A stretch of 38,304 bases of DNA from Pseudomonadota bacterium (GTDB lineage Bacteria; Pseudomonadota; Gammaproteobacteria; Burkholderiales; Nitrosomonadaceae), in the NCBI GenBank assembly GCA_018241205.1, contig JAFEEI010000014.1:1-38304 (forward strand), given 5' to 3'. A program made the translations under genes and the position numbers. Below the pieces are notes generated by a model. That model was not told where the DNA came from. It worked only from the letters and a program-made list of their open reading frames with translations, and ran no database searches. Position 1 is the stretch's first letter; every line of letters starts with the position of its first letter. Positions 37,301 through 38,304 of the stretch are shown here, piece by piece.

Positions 37301-38304
37301 CGCGCGCCAATGCGTCGCGCAATGTTCCGCCGTCTTCTGTCCGGTCTTCTTGCAGCACAGCGTAGGCGATCAACCTGGCGCCATGCGGACCCTCCTTGAT
37401 TGTCGCAACAGCTTCTCGCACGGCCGGTTGCCGCAACAATTGCGCTTCAATCTCACCGAGTTCGATGCGATAACCGCGAATCTTGATTTGATGATCCAGG
37501 CGCCCTAGGTATTCGATTTGTCCGTCGCGCCGCCAGCGCGCCAGATCGCCGGTGCGATACAACCGCTCGCCGTGCTGACCGAACGGATCGGCGACAAAGC
37601 GCTCGGCGGTCAAACCGGGGCGGTTCAGGTAACCGCGCGCCAGTCCGGTTCCGCCCAGATACAATTCGCCCGGCACACCGACCGGAACCGGATTCATCTC
37701 GGCATCGACGATATAGGCGGTACGATCGCCCACCGGCGAACCGATCGGCAAATAACTCGAATCGAACCGGGTATCCGGATAGGCTTTGAAAATGAGCGGC
37801 GTGATGACGGTTTCGGTCGGACCGTAACCGTTGATGATGCGCGGCGGTTGCAAGGTTTGCTGCACAAATTCGAAAGCGCTGCGGCTCATGGCCTCACCCC
37901 CCACCGTATACGAACGGATCGGCAAATTGCGCCCGGCGCTGCCGGTGAATTCGGCCAACTGCTGCAAGTAACCTGGGGTAAAACAGGCAATGGTGATGCC
38001 ATGCTTGGCGATCTCACCGGCGGCCCGGTCGGCGGCCCACAATTCATTATCCCGCGGCATCAAAGCCGCACCAAAAACCAGCGGCACCAGCCAGCGTTCG
38101 TGCGCGCCGTCAAAATTAATCGAAGCGAACTGCAATTCCCGGTCTGCCGGCGTCATGCCGTACAACTCGCCGATCGATTGCACATGCATCGCCAATGGGC
38201 CGTGCGCCACCGCCACGCCCTTCGGCTTGCCGGTGGAACCGGAGGTATAGATGATATACGCCAGGTGTTCGGGGTGCAGCGCCACGTCCGGGTTGCCGTC
38301 CGGG
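28317..38304 (-). CDS. Siderophore non-ribosomal peptide synthetase, C-terminal three modules (5' end outside window)
   Basis: More than 3,320 residues are visible and the frame is open to the right edge. Approximate domains, read from right to left: adenylation A1 from its core P-loop [11 protein letters not shown] (to ~37160); carrier T1 (GGDSI, ~37070); epimerisation domain (~36930-35600; HHAVIDG, EGHGRE, RSVGWHT and FNYLGQLD motifs); condensation C1 (~35570-34230; HHLILDG); A2 (~34180-32650); T2 (GGDSI, ~32550); C2 (~32330-31000; HHILLDG); A3 (~30980-29450); T3 (GGDSL, ~29345); thioesterase (~29200-28380; GWSLGG and a catalytic His in DAGHFD). All catalytic motifs look intact. Pocket residues by the Stachelhaus positions read A1 DGECTGGITK, A2 DGEDHGTVTK, A3 DGEAVGGVTK; the acidic residues suggest basic or polar side chains such as ornithine derivatives or lysine, but I do not assign them. 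The first residue of this block is made D, and the thioesterase releases the peptide. Confidence 0.92.
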   Translation of the reverse strand, partial: PDGNPDVALHPEHLAYIIYTSGSTGKPKGVAVAHGPLAMHVQSIGELYGMTPADRELQFASINFDGAHERWLVPLVFGAALMPRDNELWAADRAAGEIAKHGITIACFTPGYLQQLAEFTGSAGRNLPIRSYTVGGEAMSRSAFEFVQQTLQPPRIINGYGPTETVITPLIFKAYPDTRFDSSYLPIGSPVGDRTAYIVDAEMNPVPVGVPGELYLGGTGLARGYLNRPGLTAERFVADPFGQHGERLYRTGDLARWRRDGQIEYLGRLDHQIKIRGYRIELGEIEAQLLRQPAVREAVATIKEGPHGARLIAYAVLQEDRTEDGGTLRDALARVLPDYMLPSAIMILQSLPLNANGKVDRDRLPQPEFAHDKEYAAPQAGIETILADIWAQVLDLPRVGRHDNFFEIGGDSILSLQIVTKTRRAGWKITPRQLFECQTVSALAQKAAPLETSDPGALQFNRIDDLTPIPLLPVQQDFFAQSIPVRAHWNQAVLLKCRERLQADRLRQAIAAVVRQHRALRFRFDEDAHGLWQQTASTAPQQDYLWVRQAADEEQFLAICNAAQRSLNLQQGLLLRAVLIDWIDDTQRLLLVIHHAVIDGVSWRIVVEDLETAYRQAAQQQDIDLPGVTTDYAVWSRRLMQYPLQHDSEFDYWQSLKGMPAAPPCDFPQGANDAVNRTKITVTLDQQQTRALLKDAPSAYRTQVNDLLLTALAGALRDECGQQNMVIDLEGHGREDLFPDIDLSRSVGWHTTVFPVALDAGGDLPQRIRQIKEQLRQIPNKGMGYGLFKHHGSVQQRQVIAALPQAQVVFNYLGQLDASFTADSLWLLADEPVGDLIDPDMPQTHELAINCHVSRGELCIDINFSSARYSHATMTALGQRLLTELGAIIAHCTSGVSAVTPSDFPLTRISQDELDSLPVAAGRIEDLYPLSPMQTGILFHSVFQTDSRAYVNQLRVDIAQLSVARFRIAWQTVIDRHSILRTGFLPEGRVPLQWVAKTATLPFAEYDWRRKSFTSQHDREQALDALAQSEHAEGFDLSQPPLIRIAVVRIDEHRYHVIITLHHLILDGWSTSQLLSEVLRQYGGERSTTPQVRYRDFIAWLQRRDAAMSQSYWQQWLQTVDDPVRLAESVAAPASGDGYRTAIRALEPAVFDACKRFCKQQRVTVSTLVQAAWALLLGHYTGQRSVIFGVTVAGRPADLPGADQILGLFINTLPVRIALKPEVAVGAWLREIQTQNLATREHEQTPLYDIQRWAGQTRQGLFDSILVFENYPVDAALKQHAPGGLAFSNVASHETTNYPLTISVVEQDGLSLHYGYQGESFAAETIAAIAAQVERLLEEISRSGTSCLGDISIVDAAARKQLFDWGINPQRYRQNEPVHRLIERRAAEQPDAVALICGDTVLGYAELNRRANRLAHRLIALGMQAESRVGIALERSIDMVIGVLATLKAGGAYVPLDPDYPRDRLQHMVTDSAIELLLTHQPLRERIPCPASGNVLELDGLDSTGWPDHNPSVRLHGGHLAYIIYTSGSTGKPKGVAIAHDALAEHAYVSIDFFGLRSTDRMLQFSTINFDGFIEQFFPPLCAGAAMVLRGTALWDSETFYRELIAQRITVADLTTAYWFLLVQDFAKAGRCDYGVLRQVHAGGEAMPPEGLKAWRAAGMQGIKLLNTYGPTEAVVTATVADCTVNDAGGDPASLQVSIGKPLPARCIYLLDANLAPVLPGVPGELCIGGELLARGYLNKAGLTAERFIADPFANNGGRLYRTGDLARWRGDGHIEYLGRLDHQVKIRGFRIELGEIETQLLLHPEIREAVVIVKQGPAGARLAAYISLQPDCALTIAALRDALADVLPDYMIPAAIVIMPSLPLNANGKIDRRQLPEPEFADAANYEAPQGDTEQALAAIWADVLGLSRIGRHDNFFELGGDSIFSLQIVTAARRAGWHITPRQLFERQTVAELTQVAGIAPEIASETPPSTASGLADYLDAAIIAALPFGEQDIEDIFPLSPTQEGMLFHTLEAPGTGLYVNQISVAVEGLDADRLAAAWRQMVIRHPVLRTGFLWRSELPRPLQVVFKQADIPVIQLDWRDQEDVEQRIVAYADEALRREFNFIEPPISLSLIRIGENRHQLVWTKHHILLDGWGDSLLIGDWLQCYNGETLPQPGPDYRVYVDWLARQDKQATQQFWQSELRGTDGPTLLAQSAGNRAQAGNRSGYAQLYTRLSIEETRQMQAFAQQLHITLNTLVQAAWALLLQRYTGKQTVVFGATVAGRPPALPGADRILGLFINTIAVPVARCSEQTVASYLTGLQRTNARLRDYEYASLADVQRWAGLSGQPLFDSIVVFENFPINAALRSDEHYGLRFGEIAGKGLTGYAMDLQVVIGETLEIEYAYSCSDFSTAFVADLRAQMENLMREMMAHPQRAVGELGWLDKQALERLWLLRSDWDAGKRDAYQPVHRLIEHNAAVRPDAIALLMGEREMSYAELNALANGLAYKLMQLGAAPEIRIGVALERSLDVIVAFLAILKTGAAYVPLDIDYPAERLQFMIKDSGLSLLITQQAVLARHAFGSDVPQLVLDGIGRELEQAANPAIAVHQQQLAYVIYTSGSTGLPKGVGVTHGPLSMHCQATARIYEMHPGSCELLFMSFSFDGAHERWLTALTVGAGLAVRDQELWTAEQTYDALRHYRITNAAFPPAYLGQIAEWASSRTDPPPVELYVFGGEAMPKTSYDLIRQTLQPDRLINGYGPTETVVTPLIWKTDAAGSFDCAYAPIGRPVGERTVYVLDTDLQPVPFGIVGELYIGGYGLARGYLGRTGLTAERFVADPFDPAGGRLYRTGDLVRWLDDGNIEYVGRADDQVKIRGFRIELGEIEARIRAADGVADVAVVVHAGASGAQLAAYILPMNGSMEQAVLTRLKQVLAQQLPEYMVPSHWIAVSELPRLLSGKLDRKRLPEPEAAGDSYRAPSTPQARALAEIWQEVLGVERVGETDNFFALGGDSLSSLKVIARIRNLKHLNLSFKLRDLIQKPTIASLLGLDSQVASGLLLLNQPVADNGRQPLFCIHAGLGTVFDYQPLARHLQGVRTVYGLPCRMLADPAHLDVSLRQMAQDYCAMIRTVQPEGPVHLAGWSLGGTLAALMAELFEADGQSVAFLGLIDPYVPSVESPQADDWRQDLADFVAVVAPGATLDGVLPAVSSHSPEVQETVQAVTAILEALFASQVGACKAPSYAAMGADELAQVFVVARRLKMLSMQAGKLGVLNADPVCWWASDREPSHRAALGQQIAPAGIHSIEIDAGHFDIVRTDLLLQGVDDILTSSDLTKSSSLLSANLIQSNP

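Noticed and set aside
1-38304. CRISPR arrays, tRNA or rRNA genes
   Set aside because: No regularly spaced short repeats, cloverleaf-type segments or rRNA-like stretches were noticed.

Overview
The window reads as chromosomal DNA of a gram-negative proteobacterium of medium GC, most likely a betaproteobacterium. The style of the genes would fit an ammonia oxidiser of the Nitrosomonas type, but nothing diagnostic such as amo or hao is present, so that placement is inference. About 35 kb is devoted to metal handling, mostly making, exporting, taking up and processing a hydroxamate peptide siderophore.

Left end (1-3133, minus strand): the first 23 codons of mutS, then a zinc-uptake block made of a ZnuD-like TonB-dependent receptor, a small membrane/exported protein and a Zur/Fur-family repressor. 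The same palindrome, TGCAA-N5-TTGCA, lies upstream of both the repressor and the receptor and is proposed as the Zur operator.

3198-5600 (plus strand): a decayed copper-response locus. A textbook MerR-type promoter with a 19-bp spacer precedes a broken DUF4396 gene, a CueR-like regulator that has lost one of its two metal-binding cysteines, and a secreted TPR protein. 5601-6302 has no intact gene. It holds fragments of IS5- and IS3-type transposases and an imperfect hairpin.

6303-21725 (minus strand): a tightly packed run of nine genes, probably one operon read from right to left: hydroxyornithine acyltransferase, ornithine N5-monooxygenase, TonB-dependent siderophore receptor, HSL-family esterase, an outer-membrane factor / membrane-fusion / RND efflux trio, a fatty acyl-AMP/CoA ligase, and an NTN-hydrolase acylase related to penicillin acylase and PvdQ. 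A Fur-box-like site lies between this operon and a divergent plus-strand pair: a PvdE-like ABC exporter and a PepSY membrane protein. The set suggests that the peptide is assembled with a fatty-acid tail, exported to the periplasm, deacylated there, pumped out by the RND system, recaptured by the TonB receptor and reduced near the inner membrane.

25164-28212 (plus strand): behind a good Fur-box match lie an imelysin-family protein and a di-heme cytochrome-c-type oxidoreductase, each with an added fibronectin-III-like N-terminal domain. A clear intrinsic terminator separates the two genes.

28317-38304 (minus strand): the 3' portion (about 3,300 residues) of a large non-ribosomal peptide synthetase running off the right edge, with domain order A(partial)-T-E-C-A-T-C-A-T-TE. 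Its first modules, and any sigma factor or MbtH protein, must lie outside the window.
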